A DNA stretch of 64,000 nt, taken from NCBI GenBank assembly GCA_916613615.1, contig OU744727.1, positions 18,236,093 through 18,300,092 on the forward strand. The letters are read 5' to 3'. This document shows, one piece after another, positions 12,060 through 25,339 of this stretch. The notes under the pieces are model-generated. The model did not search any database, had not been told where the DNA came from, and saw nothing but the letters and a program-made list of their open reading frames with translations. Position numbers and translations under genes: made by a program. Every line of letters begins with the position of its first letter. Positions within the stretch are counted from its first letter, which is position 1. Source of the DNA: Steromphala cineraria. Lineage: Eukaryota > Mollusca > Gastropoda > Trochida > Trochidae.

Positions 12060-13372
12060 ATTTAAATATTCAACACGGGGGGGTTTCCTGTTTCCATTTG
12101 CAGCTGTGAAGAATGATTAATATTCGTATTTATTACATACCCATGTAATCTTACGATAGTAATACGTAATGAAATACAACGAATTCCGTATTGCACTCCT
12201 CATTCCGTATTGCACTCCGTATTGCAATTCTCACGGAACTACTTTCTTAGCGAGGTAGGTGTCATGTCAGCTATTTATAGAAATTTACGGCAGGAAAAAA
12301 TCCATATCAATAATGTAAACAAACGCACACATTTTGATTCAGACATTCCTGAGTGTTTATATCAGGATAAATTTAAATTGCTCACATTTAGGCCTATAGA
12401 TAAAAATATTAACAAATTAATTTAAATTATGCTACACTTCGCCGATCGCAACGAAAATATCGATCTCAAAAACTTCATCGACAAAACCGTCAAGAAAACA
12501 ACAAGTGTAATCACGAAGTTTGAAAATTACCTGAGGAAAAATAATGAAGGGCGAAGAGTTTAGGTATCCCGGTTCCGGATCTTGTGATTCTCATCGCACA
12601 AAACCGCTGTCATTTTCAGTGACAACGTTTCAATGGGGTCAAATTATGACTTCCGGTCTAATCAGCGACAGCAACATTTAGGCTACTGGTGATCGTTTCA
12701 TATTACGGTAACTTCAACTTTACCTCACAAACAAATTCAACGAATATCCCTCGGTCCTGTCCTTCCAAAACGTAGACGTGCCATCATTGATAGTGATTCA
12801 GATTCATTTCATCTCGTTGAACTGTTCTGTAACGTCATCTCTCCATGTTCACAACGTTCACGTTTGAATACGTTGTGACCGAACTTTGCCAAATGTCAAC
12901 GAATTATGTTTCAAGTTATGAATGTTTATATTGTATTCGAATGAAATGTTGATATACGTGCAAGTGATATGCAAGTGTCATTAAAGAAGTTTTAAGCATC
13001 TTGCGTCTGTTTTTTTCCAAATATTCATAACAGTTTTGTGTGCACTCTATTTCCATGTGACGTCATAGGTGGAGGAATGTGATGACGTAATATTTCGTGA
13101 AAGGGTTGGCGGAGTAATTAATTAGGTCAAGACAACATGTAAACATTCTTCCGTGTACGGATTTATTTGAAGTAAATTAAACGAAAAAAGGGTATGTAAT
13201 AAATATAGAACGTCATTCTAGTGCATTTTTTCGTTTGTATTGAACTCGTAGATGTCACAAAGAGCAAAGAAACAACTCGTTCTGCGAACTCGTTGTTTTT
13301 TTGCTCTTTGTGACATCTACTCGTTCAATACAAACGAAAAAATGCACTAGAATGACGTTCTATATATTTATT
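12060..13372. mobile_element. 1.3 kb insert unique to segment A, type unknown
   Basis: Segment B passes from its 42655 region to 42748 (AAGTGCCTGGGGATTTT), while A has about 1.3 kb extra between CCAAGTGATAAATA and TTAGTGCCTGATGATT. The insert is richer in CpG than its flanks. It has a short repeat of ATTCCGTATTGCACTCC (12182-12230), an open frame at 12429-12563 (44 codons, LKNFIDKTVKKTTSVITKFE), and a long palindrome at its right end. That small frame faintly recalls the N-terminal helix domain of tyrosine recombinases (Crypton-like), but this is weak. Left boundary is approximate. Confidence 0.5.
13198..13372. repeat. 175-bp near-perfect palindrome (foldback)
   Basis: The left arm, from AATAAATATAGAACGTC to GCAAAGAAACAAC, is mirrored by GTTGTTTTTTTGC through GACGTTCTATATATTTATT. 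Arms are about 80 bp, with a short central loop around TCGTTCTGCGAACTC and only a few mismatches and single-base gaps. As RNA or single-stranded DNA it would form one long hairpin. It abuts the right junction of the insert, so it may be a foldback terminus or a small MITE of its own. Confidence 0.85.
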
Positions 13373-14066
13373 AGTGCCTGATGATTCTAGGAAATAATCT
13401 CTCAAATGTTTTTTTGCTTATTGAAAACAGAAATGGGTTAAACATGAAGCTGAAAGACAGTTGCCAAAAACTGGTTCAAAACAACTAAATAATCAGCCAA
13501 TTTATTTTTCAATTACCTCTCGTGTTCTTTATCCCTTGAATAATTCTTAAAATTGATTCATACAATATCAATGTTTATACAATATCAATTCTTGTACTAT
13601 GTCAAACCTTTTGTGTGAATTCTCTATGAATATCCCTCTATTCCATCAATGCATAGATGAATTTCTGTCATATTTTTTTAGCTAAGGATTCGATTTCGTG
13701 GACGGTTCTCTTAGCTTCCTGATTCTATTATATACGAACATCAATGCCTATTGGAGATTTATTGAATCAAGATCATTCAATCAACTTTGTCATAGACGAA
13801 TGATACATCTAATGTACTTACTATACAAAGATGATTTATCTATTATTCCTGAAATTGAATGTCTGGCCCTGATACCCTTTAATAAGAGATCTATTTTACT
13901 CGGTGGTCATTTTGTTGGGAACTAACCTAGCTTTTCTACCAATACATTGCAATGCATTTATCATTGTCACTTTGTGATCTGTTTAAATAGTTTACATTTA
14001 CGATGTATTTTATACAAATGAGCTATCCTATCTTTCAAACCTCTTTGGGCATGACAATATGTTTTG

Positions 14067-15130
14067 GCAGCCCCGTCTAAACATAATCTTATACTGAAAA
14101 GTGTTTATTGCATGTGTGACCTTGAATGGCAAAGATCAAGGTCACGAGGTATAACTTTATCTCAATAAACCTTTTAGAACTCATGTACTTGTGTAAGTGT
14201 TTTTATTTTGACATGTTATTGAAATGTACACCAAATTTGGGTATAACTTTATCCCATTAAATATTTCGAACTCATGTACTTGTGTAAGTGTTATTATTTT
14301 GACAAGGTGAAAGGTCAAGACCTCGATTTATAAAATCAAGAAAAAAATCCTTTTAAACATGGTAACTTGGCTACAAAATCTCATTTGGCATAAATTATCT
14401 TTGTTGAAGTACAATTTTTTTAAAGGTTTCGGATATGAACTGCAAAGGTCAAGGTCTCAGTAAAGTCACAACTTCAACATGTATTGAGAATATGGATTAT
14501 TTTAACTGTTAACACTTTACTTCATTACATTATTGTTATACTTAATGTAAAGTGTTCATTTGCTTGTGTGACCTTAAATGTCAAACGTAGAGGTCACGAG
14601 ATATGAGTTATTGCAATGTACACCAAATTTGGGTATAACTATATCCCATTAAGCTTTTCAAACTCATGTACTTGTGTAAGTGATTACGCCTTTGAGTAAT
14701 TATTTTGACAGTTTCACATTTAAGATCAAAGGTCAAGGTCATGAGTTATTAAATCGCTTAAAAATTATTTGTAAATACGATATGTTAAAATCTTTACATG
14801 CTATGGAGCTTTTACTTGGTATATTCATCTTTGGAGGAGTAAAATATTTTGAAAAGGTGTCGGTTTCAATTTGTCAAAGGTCAAGGTCACAGCAAGGTCA
14901 CCACTTGACCTTGGTATAACATTTAACTATAAACACTTTAATACATTATTTGATTGTTAAACTCAATGAAAAGTGTTCAATGATTGTGTGACCTTGAATG
15001 TCAAAGGTCGATTTCACGAGAAAAACGAGAAGTTGCTCAGGCCTGAAGAAGGCGGAACAGGGTAAGGGGAAACTCCAAGTTTCGGGGCTGCTCTGATTTT
15101 GTGGTGTCCCGCAATCGCTAATTTAGTTTT
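14067..15130. repeat. Insert made of about 435-bp tandem units rich in AAGGTCAAGGTCA
   Basis: The segment is absent from B, where ATGTATTTCTGCATTGATGTTTTCAAC runs straight through. Units start with AAAGTGTTYATT-TGTGTGACCTT at about 14098, 14548 and 14969. Inside, ACCAAATTTGGGTATAACT and ACTCATGTACTTGTGTAAGTG recur. AGGTCA half sites appear at 14131-14145, 14443-14455, 14728-14741, 14876-14902 and others. GCAGCCCCG (14067-14075) and CGGGGCTGC (15083-15091) might be 9-bp terminal inverted repeats, but the insert seems to run about 40 bases beyond the second. No coding capacity seen. Confidence 0.6.
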
Positions 15131-16636
15131 CCATTCATGTTTTCAACGTAGTTGACTTCTGTAGTTACACACATACAAATGATAAATCTATATTGGCGTA
15201 CACTTCTATGATAAAACGAGAAGTCTTCTATTATTACATATAGCTTAAACTATAAATCTGATTGGCTTGGAGAACTAGGTGTTGTTGTTGTAGGTATAAA
15301 GAGTTTATTCATTTGAAATCATCCACTTCTTTTCACTCATTAATTAAACGAATTCTAGCCGTGTCATAGCGTTGTTCCATTCTTTCTTTCTTTACATATT
15401 AGGAGGTAGAGTAGTAAATAATGAGAAACAGTTTGTTGTTTGTTTCAAACAGTGAAACAAGATTTAAGACAAACTGATCAATGAAAGTGACATTTGAAGT
15501 TATCACCCATGGCTTTGTGTCTGTGAAAAACTTGTAATAGGGTGCTATATCTTCATTAGATTCTGATTTGTATTTACTCTGCACAGTCTATCCATAACGT
15601 TAAAGTTGATATGTCAGACAGTTTTAGATTAAAAAAGTACAAAGCTAAACAAATAAAACAAAACAATGAGATTTCCGCTGAGCTTTCACCAACGCTTTTA
15701 TTGAGTTAAGTTCAGATGAATTGGATGGTTTATCGACCACAAACCCGTTACTCTCACAGAGGTGATTGCCGCAATGAACACAGCATTGTAGTCCAAGGTC
15801 AATAAACTATTAGACTTACCAATATATTTGGTCAAAAACTGTTAAGTAATATGTTTATGCCAGTTGAACTTATCGGAACACATTGTTTATCATACATAAA
15901 CGACAATATAAATTCTTTGAAATTTTATACAATTTCCCCTTTCCTCCAAATAGTTAAACAACCGCTATTGTAATCCTCCTAATATCCGCCGAAACCCTAC
16001 CAATGATAAGCCCTTTAATTTTGTTGTCGTTTATATCAGCAAAGCATTTGTAAGCATCAACAGTCATATTTACCAAGAGGAACACCTTCTAACAACGCTC
16101 CTCTTTATATTGTTAAATCAACCTTGCGTGACATAACGTTTGACCATCTGGCCAATCAGAAAACAATCAACTGATCCATCATTTTTCTTAAACTTGATCA
16201 TTCTCTTTAAATGCTGCCTAAATTCCATGTGCAACTTCACCTTATCTAAGGAAAAGGTACTTAGATTAGTTTTTAGACAAATACCAAACCCCCGTTGATA
16301 GAATTGAATCTGCTATCTGTTAGGTTTGATGTTTATTATTTTATTAGCTTTCGATATCAGAGCTAGGGGTACGTAGCTGATCGCCGCCATATTGGTCCGC
16401 TCGTGACTACGTTTTGTTTTCGCTAAAGTGGCGTTGAACAAGCGTCTAGCTTGGGTGCTTTAAGACCGTTGTGGAGGGGAAGCCCTGATACATATGTTTT
16501 TATTTTGTGTCCCAGTCTATTTTAATTAGATAATCCCCCTCCCTTAAGGTTTTTCCAAAAGCAGAAAACCGTTAAACCATGTCTCCTCCTAGACATAAAA
16601 CATGCACAAACCAATGACGTGAAAAATCCCACACCC

Positions 16637-17160
16637 TCAGGCAGACCATGTATCATTGTCGTGAGAGAGGATAGATCATTGCTAAAGTTCGTAAAAAGCT
16701 ATCCTTTCGTTCGCTTCCAGTACTGTTCAGTCACCGAACTGACCGAAGTATCAGAAATCGACTCATAGTTGCTGTGTTGAAGTCTTGCTGTGTTGGTGCT
16801 TTTGTTTGACAGCAAACCTGACCTTTTGACCATACGAGGTAAACTGACAGGTGATCGTTACATCTGGGAGGTCCTTAAACCTGTTCGACAACCATGCACT
16901 TGCAACAAAACCTGTATTCATGGATGATAATGCTAGATCGCATCGTTCATCAAATATTTCAGAACAATGCAGGGACACATCTCTCGTGGCCTGCACGGAG
17001 TCCTGGTCATAATCCACTTGAACATGAATGGGATATTTTGAACCGACTGGCACAACGGAGGGCTTCTCCTGTTCAAAACATGCATAAAAGAATACGGCAT
17101 AACACGAGGAGTGGAAGTTGCCACAAGAGCAATTTCGATGTCTGGTGAAGGATATGAGAC
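16637..17160 (+). pseudogene. Tc1/mariner transposase remnant
   Basis: Pieces of a Tc1-type transposase appear in order across several frames. A helix-turn-helix linker piece, GRPCIIVVREDRSL, starts at 16637. DLLTIRGKLTGDRYI starts at about 16818, and MDDNARSHR, carrying the second catalytic aspartate region, at 16920. WPARSPGHNPLEHEWD, with the NPxE glutamate, starts at 16987 in the frame opened at 16894. The part between the DNA-binding region and the DDE core is mostly deleted, and frames shift at least twice, so it is dead. Segment B lacks it. The terminal inverted repeats and TA duplication were not located. Confidence 0.75.
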
Positions 17161-17859
17161 GAATACATCAAGCTTTCATGATGGAAGTTTGCAATTGTGA
17201 CTGTTGTACCTTAAGTCCTTTAAACCAATCTCAGTTATTGTTTCGCAATTAAAACTTGATTTATGACCATACTTAAAGTGTTGTCTTTTTGCACCGATTT
17301 GAACCCCCCAATTGAGAGAAAGGTTTTGATATACGATGAGGTCAGAGAGTGGCCATGTGCAGTCTAAGGAATAGTCAATGGATTGCTTTTCAATCTCTCA
17401 ATCATTAAGTTCCACGTATTGTTATTTTCCAAAATCACCACCTAACTATTATCATACCCTATTAAAATCAGCGGGGGTGGTGGTGCAACACGTTTTTGAC
17501 TATTGACATCTTGTATCTAATGTAATTCACGCATTTTTGACAAACAGGTAACAGTTTACAACATGATGCTAGTACTTATCCAATAATAGTTTCTTAACAT
17601 GATGAGTTTCTTATTCCCTCCCCACAGAGGTAGATCAAGTCATGAAAATGTTTATGTTGATCGAAATGAAATGGAATTTAGGTGTTTCTACTAGTAATTG
17701 ATTTCAAGTGAAGGAAATACTTATTCCTCGGGGGTTCTTACTGAGACAGATTTCACATATAACCAAAAGTAATAATAAGACAATTCATGTTAAACTTAGA
17801 AGGAAAACTATCCGCCTACACCTTATGATACAAATGATGTTGTTTTTGTCCCCCCAACA

Positions 17860-18470
17860 ACGAAGGTAATAAATTGCGCACTGTCCGTGCGTCTGTCCCT
17901 CACACGTTGTGTCCGGCTCACAACTTTTGACCTAAAAAACCACTTAATTCAAATTCATAGTATAAATGCTGAAACATGAAGGTGTGTCACGAGTAACAAT
18001 GTTTAGAATATCTATATTGTGACAAAACATGGTATTGAAATATGAAGGTGTGTCGTACATTGTAGGTTAATTTCTCAGTTTTGGAAAGAAGTGATTACTA
18101 TATTACAAGTCCAAAAAAAATCCAGGTCAAAATTTGTGCTCAGAACTTGATCATATGTGGTATTGAAATATAGAGTGACATGCCATGATTAATTTTTTTT
18201 AATTATTCAGTTTAAATGAATTGTGCCCAACAGTGAACATAGTGTTGGTATTATTCATTATTTTTATGAGCATAATTTCTTTCTTATCTGTGAAAAATAA
18301 TGTTGTTAATTGTGTGGCATATGAAACTGCAAAAGGATATAATGTAATTTTCTACATCAAAACAGTGATAAAATTAATTTTAATTGAGTATTAAATTGAG
18401 ATAAGTATTATCTATACATATTGTGCCATTTGCGGGGGATATAGCTCGACCATGTAAGCTTCTTGTTATT
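17860..18470 (+). repeat. Insert unique to segment A with a GTCCGTGCGTCTGTCC head
   Basis: Starts near CCCCCCAACAACGAAGG, followed by CTGTCCGTGCGTCTGTCCCTC, then repeated text (ACATGAAGGTGTGTC at about 17974 and ATATGAAGGTGTGTC at about 18041), and ends near TTTGCGGGGGATATAGC. B has no counterpart between its 45.57 kb region and its 45.60 kb AT-rich region. The format (C-run, GTCCG block, AT-rich body, G-run) is like the ATACCCCC elements elsewhere, but sequence similarity is limited. Boundaries are approximate. Confidence 0.45.
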
Positions 18471-19296
18471 TAAAGTCTTTAAACAATTGTATGTTAACGA
18501 CATATTATCATTTAATATTCATATATTATATTAAATGAAATATGACATGATTAATGATGATTTAAAGATATCTTATTGAATTACACATATCTTAGAGGGC
18601 CTTTGGAAAGAATGATTTTCTTTCAATTATACGACTACATTATAATGAAAAGAAAATTCAATATACTAAACACATTAATATAATTTGACTTTAAGCAATG
18701 TAATAAGAGTTGAATTACACATTGTATGGCTCTTAATGAAATTTTATCTCATTACCATGTAATTTTGACACCATTGATATGATGGAATTTGAAATATTAC
18801 CTTCGGAAACAGCATTAAATGCTTTGTCGACCTTCAGAAAAGAGAGAATTTAATTAAATCTTTACAATGTATTTGAGAGTTATTAGTTCAGTATTGTCTT
18901 TACTTTTCAACAGCGTTCATCTTAAATCCTTTTTAAATGTGATAAATATATGAAACTTTACAGATTGAGGCAATAAACGTCACATTCGATGTTTTAGAAA
19001 CATTTGCCCTTCATAAGAAATGCGTTTATAGAATGACATTTGGTTAACTTGTAGCAGTTTGTCCTTGGTCATCAACAATTCATATTAAGATGGTGCATAA
19101 GAATACTGCTTTAATGAGACAATTTTAAGACAATGACATGTCTGATTAGGAACTAAACATTCGAAAACCATATAAAGGTTGAGGTAACTGGGAGTCAAGG
19201 CTGCTTTGTTTGTTGTCACACCTAAAGAATCATTGATACCAAGTGTATTAAAAGTATTGTTATAACTATGCTTTGTCTGAAAATTATACGTTGTGT

Positions 19297-19319
19297 TTTT
19301 TTCTGATTCTGATTCTGAT
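19297..19319 (+). repeat. Short CTGATT repeat shared with segment B
   Basis: Three CTGATT-type units follow a T run; B has the shorter counterpart at about 46480 after AACAATAAACATTGTATTT. The AATAAA plus hexamer-tail arrangement looks like an old LINE or SINE 3' end that was present before the duplication. Confidence 0.4.
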
Positions 19320-21119
19320 CGGTGTTGAAGATTCTTCGAAAGAAGTGTGACTTAGATATCACATGTAGTGCTCTTACTCTCCTTGATGATAGCCAGTCGA
19401 TGTAATAACAGCCGAAATCAATCTAATTTAAATTCTCAACGGACCTAATGCCTAGCCGCCTGGTATTCTACAATGTAACTGGAACCATAGTTTAGAAGGT
19501 ACCTTGGGACTTTGAACATGTGGTTAGTGGACTACAGAGAATGCTTCTGTTTCACCGACGTGTATGTTGATATGTTCCTGTACTTTGAAGGTTGAAATAT
19601 ACGAAATCTCTATAAAAAACATTAAACAGCTTTAGCCTTCTACAATAAAAAATAATTGATTTTGTGGATTTCTTTTGACTGGCACGTGTATGTTTATTAT
19701 GACCATATGATGCTATGATTTGTTTCTTCTAGCCTTGTTTATCATTCAGATGATCACAACCATAAAGGACGTTTTTGATGAAACTTGGTCATATGATGTC
19801 TCACTTCGAGAAATATAATAGTAACCACAACAGTCACAAGAACTTTGCAATTGGCAAGCAAAGAAATCGTAAGAAAATTCATTTCTTTATGTGTATGATT
19901 TTTTAAAAGATCAAATCTTTTTGCATTTGAAATAATTACTGGGATATCACCAACATTTTGAATTGTTGATTAAGATTTCATTTAGGTTAAGATTTGCCAC
20001 TTTAGAAGGGACTTCAAATATGTTAGCGATTTATTTTTAAGAACATCAAATAAACATAAAGAAAAGCAAGTATAACAACTATGCTCCAATGACTGTAAGT
20101 AAAATGATGTAATAATGTTTCAGCAGCAGGCTTTATGATAAATTTAATTAACGAGAGATTTTGTTTAAAAAGGTTCTACAGCGTCTTTCACATCGTGAAT
20201 ACACGCTTAAGAGTTTCAAAGGACGCTATTAGAAAGACATGTCAAACGCAGCAACTAAATACATGTACAAGTGAGAGTCTATTAAGGCATTATTCAAATG
20301 TTTGTACAGAACTAAACATGTGAATATTTTCATTTCAGTAAGTAAACAATGCGTGAAATTGCACATTTTTCATAAAGACGGGTCAATGGTAAAACAAGTT
20401 ATGTTTAAGGAAAATTAATTTGCGTCAATGCGTCAAAGACATTTCTCATTAACAAACCTCAGATATTGTGATCCATCCTTTAAAATTCAAACGGTAAAAT
20501 TATTATATCTTAATGGTAATGTATAATATAATAATAGTCTAAATCGTGTATGTCGCTTGTTTAATTAAATTATTATTTAACAACATCTGAACTTTCTGAA
20601 AATGTCACATCGGAAAACGTTGAAGCCTGTGCCAATAAACCGCCAGCAAAGACGTACACGAAACCTTCTCGATCATATCTCTACAGTACAGTACAAATCT
20701 TACAGTGTAATGGACTGTGATATATATCACAAATAAGATCAAAACCATAAGTAAATGCATGTGCTATTAATTCGTTATATAGTGTATTTAACGTACTAAA
20801 CATCATCTTTAACACGGCCATCATGCCTTTAGCAGGAAGCCGAAGTCTGCATATGCTGTAAATTGTATATCCTAAGGCAAACATCATGTAACTTGGTTTT
20901 AGTTTGGACGTCAATTACGCTTCAAGGATCGTCCACTTTCCATGTTTAAGATAAACATTTTTTAGCTTTCTTTTGAGATCATGTGGTCTCCATATCGACT
21001 CTGTGAAATAAATTATCACTACAGTTAAATTGAATTGTCAAATTCATTTTTCACATGCTGCGCTACCCCAAAATTATGTATTATTTGCATTAGAATACGC
21101 AGGTAATTGGTCATCAGCA

Positions 21120-23110
21120 GATGTAGATAGCAATGGAGGCAGAGTAAATTCAATTTAGAGACAAACTCTACATCCCCTACCTTCTGAAATGATTAATGTG
21201 GTCGTGTGAAAGTACTAATTGAAATCCATTTGAAGAGGAAATCTCTCGGCTCCTGGGAACACTAATAGCATCTATTTCTCACTTACTATCCCATGATACT
21301 GTTGTAGCTCTACCTTACACGGGTAATAACAGTTATTCGCACTTGTAATAGGTTAATGCCAGGACATTTCCAAATATTCAAACCATTTGATTTGTACATT
21401 CAAGCAGAGTCCTTACAGATTGAAAAGGTCACATTTATACACGTCAAAAGAAGGATATTTTGAATGACAATGGTTTGATGGTTTTCCCACCATATAACAT
21501 CTTTCTGATAGTGTGCACGTGTTTCAATCAATTTCAGAATTCTTGTTTTGAATAATTTACAATATGATCAAATGTTTAAAAAATGTATATGCATATAATT
21601 GACACATTTCTGAAATCCAAGTTCTGCAAGTTAATTAAGATATAAAATAGCTAATCCAGGAATGATTACCATGAAGAAATATCAAACACTCGTTTGAAGA
21701 ACAAATTGATACCTCAAATACAGGGACACTTAGTTATTCTGATGAAATGAAACCGGTCAGTCAAAGGTGTCAAATATTTCAAACGGATCAATGTTGAGTT
21801 TTAAATCAGAAAAGAAAGCTTTAATTGACTATATGACTTTAGCGTAATTTTCCACATCGATTCATTTTGTCTTGTGCCTTGCATGTGTGTTGTACAAATA
21901 AAGCAATATAGAAACTTGTTTATTGTTCTAATTACTTGGAAATGTATAAGAACCTTCAACTTTTGAGGATAAATTGTGCAGGACGTGATTTATATATGTA
22001 TAGCATATTATGTAATGTGATTTCGCATGCAAACGTATCATTGCAGTCATAAAGGAAGGATATCAAATTGAATCAATGTTGAAGATATTAACTCGATCAG
22101 TAATTTTGTGACTGAGGGAAAATCAATACAAATCAATGACAAAACGTTGGTTTTAATAAATCATTTCTGTTGCTCATGCGTACCACATTATACGAGATTA
22201 GATACATTAGCTACAATTTGTTATTGCGCAGAGAGTTCAATTACATGTATGTTAGATAAAATCAAAGACTGGTCAATCTTCTGCTTGAGAAATATCATTA
22301 TTAGCTTTGTAACTAATAAAATGTATTCCTGTTTTATTGCGAAATGCTAAAATAATGAAACCTTTAACTTCACAACTTCTCGCATATTAAACGTTTATCA
22401 ACTAAATTTAAAGAGGTAATTTTTACTTTCCAAGTCCAATTTTGAACAATATATATATTTAATTTGAATTATCCTGCTTGGAAACGCAATGAGTGTGTAT
22501 TGGTGTAACGTGTTGTCAACAATATTTCAGTTGTTCAACACGTGCATTTCACCATTTAAAGTTAATACATGATATGAACAGATCGGAGAGAAATTGGATT
22601 TAAAAGATAAGTTAAAGACAAAAGGAACGACTTTGAGAAAGAGAAACAGCAGGTTTTAGAACGACTCATATTTGGTCTTGCTTCGATCTGTCGACCTGTA
22701 CAGCTTGAATGACACTAAAGCACAATAGCTTCAAGATAAGGCATTGAGTCATGCGATTCAGTCAAAGTGTAATAAGAACATGAACAGCAGTACAGTGCTC
22801 TGCGAAAGAAAACTGACATTTCCACATGTTGTATATTATAAATTATCATCTGTATGCTTTTGTCCTCTGAAATCTTAAAGTTATATCCAACATAAAAGGT
22901 TAATCATGTTTACCAATAATTATGAGACAATTCTACAGCGTAATGACGTGTTGATGATTTTAGAAAGAAGTCCGGACATTGCATGCTTCGGTGGAAATTG
23001 TTGAGACGTTATGATTTCCCAAGGGAATTGCTTTGATACATTAAGAGATTGACCATTTGTCAGTGACACCTTCGGATATCATTTTCAACTGGCTCAATAT
23101 GACATCTGTT
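21120..23110 (+). repeat. Sub-duplicated block A1 within segment A
   Basis: Its ends match block A2 further right: GGCTCCTGGGAACACTAATAGCAT (about 21249) corresponds to GCTCCTGGGACTAATAGCAT (about 25516), and the GTGGAAATTGTTGAGACGTTATGATTTCCC block (about 22990) to GTGGAAATCTTGCAGACGTTCTGATTTCCC (about 26535). Both also match B once (55.62 and 56.83 kb). The middle is very diverged. A shared marker just upstream, GTCAAACGCAGCAACT, lies at 20239 and 24871 in A and once at 48173 in B. Confidence 0.6.
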
Positions 23111-25339
23111 TGTGTATTTTTGTAGTTATATATTTGTACTTTGTATCTTGAAGCCAATCTGAAAGGTGAAATAAAATTCATTTTAGTTTGCTAGTACATC
23201 AGCATATTGTGTTTCTCCCATTGACATAAGATTTTATGACCACAAGCAAGAGTACCGATTGGTTTTGGCAGCCTGTTTTGAATGTTGACTTTCTCATTTC
23301 AAACTAAACATTAAGCTTGCTACGAAAAATTCTTGAATGAAGACGTTGATTTATAAAACATAATGAAATGGTTAGTGACTTTTTCTACATGTTATATTCG
23401 TATATTGGAAAATTTACTACTTAATATATTTACTACTTGTCTCATTAAATCTTCGGTATCACCTAGTGTTTATAAGTACTGTTCTATATAATTTTCTATT
23501 TTAATGCCTTTCAAAAATAGTATGCATATTTTCATAAATTAGTTAGTAAGAAAGGTGTGAGTGCTAAAGGGATAATGGATTAGATTTCTTTTACCATTTG
23601 ATAACTAAATATTTAAAATGGAGTTGAAACTAAATATTACCAAACTAGTGATGAGATGGATACGACCCCTGACATAGACGATAAACCTTACCCATTGTCT
23701 ATTAAGTGAACTTTAGTATATATTGGTGCAGCATGTTCTCTAATACAGAAAATCTGATTCAGTATCTTTCCAAATTGGGATTATTTCTTGTCGTATGTCG
23801 CCGTGTTACTCATTCAGAGGGTAAAACAGAATTGCGTTGTTAAAATATTTTAATGCATAAAATACGCAGATACGCTGTTTATCTGGAGCACAAGAAGGCG
23901 TTTTTGAAGGGAATTATTCACAGTTCTTCAATGTTACAAAGACAACAATCCTCTTGTTGATTAAAAAAATACTTCAAACAAGTGATATAGTAAGAAAGAA
24001 AGTTTCAGATCTGTTTTCATCAAATATAATTATCGGCATACGGTCTTTCTCTCAACCCTTTTTTTTCTCAACTTAAGTTTTTCCCAAAGCAGCTGAGTTC
24101 TTTCTAACATTCTTCCGCAAAAAAATAGCTTCCAAATAGCTTCTAAATGCCCTTCATTTTGATATCAACAATTGAGAAGGCGTCATAGGATATCCTTTAA
24201 AGAAGCTCTGCAAAGATAACCTGGATCTCTAAAACTTATTTTATCTAAATTATTTTGAAAACAAGTACTTTAGTGGTTTACAAACTCATAGTTTCAAAAT
24301 TCCGAATCAGAACTCATTATAATAAAGCTGTAATCTGAACCATTAAATGAGTGGAGACATTCAAAAACATTTCTTGATTTTTTTTATATAATTTTTCATT
24401 ACACCCTACACATAAGGGAGACACGAAAATAACGATAGTGCTGTAGATAGATCATGAAATAATATTGGAAGTTTATTTGCTTTATTAATGTTTTATTTGG
24501 CACTCACGGTAATTGTAGTCGAAATTGACCCTTTGTAAAAATCCTTTATTGTCCATTGGTCAATCAAATGCTATGTTTGGAAGCTTAAACACATTATATC
24601 ACATATCTTCTGTACAGGATTTTTTTTATCATCTGATACTTGTTTAACCTTATTTAAGAAAGTGTTGTCAAAACAACCATTATAGCAATGATTAAGTAAG
24701 GCATTGAATATATTGATCAAATCATATATATGTAAAGAACGATTTATCCTTTTTGACCTTTATTCTATCTTAACCGATTTCAAGGAAATTAAGTTACAAA
24801 TTAAATGTTTTAAGGGTTTGTAAAGTTTCAAATACTTTTTAAAAGTTTAAAATGATTCATTTACAAGAAGTGTCAAACGCAGCAACTATTTCTTTTCGAT
24901 GTCATCCTAAGGCCTTTCAGTATAAAGAGAAGTTATCAATGTAATCATTTCACATGTGATGTAGACAGCCCTCGGATTAGTGTTTTTCTTATGCATTTTT
25001 CAGGTAATGATGAAAAATTCTCATGACACATTTTGCACAAAGAAATACTTAAAAATTTAACCTAAATGAAACAAAATAAACATGAGATGTTTGATATGTA
25101 TGGATGAAATATCGCCTTGCGACGTTGTGAAGATTGTGGCTTATACACATATAGCCCTTAAGACACCAAACCTTCAATTCACCCTTTTTCATGAAATATA
25201 AAAGTCATTGACTGTTTGAATGAAATATACAGATATATTTTATGGAAATACAAATGTAGATGTGGTTTAAATACCTTGTATCTTATGAAATTTCTCAAAA
25301 TATTTTTGCACAGGATATAATCCATTAAGTTAGATTGTA

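Noticed and set aside
16763..17124. Minus-strand frames over the Tc1 region
   Set aside because: They are antisense shadows of the transposase remnant on the + strand.
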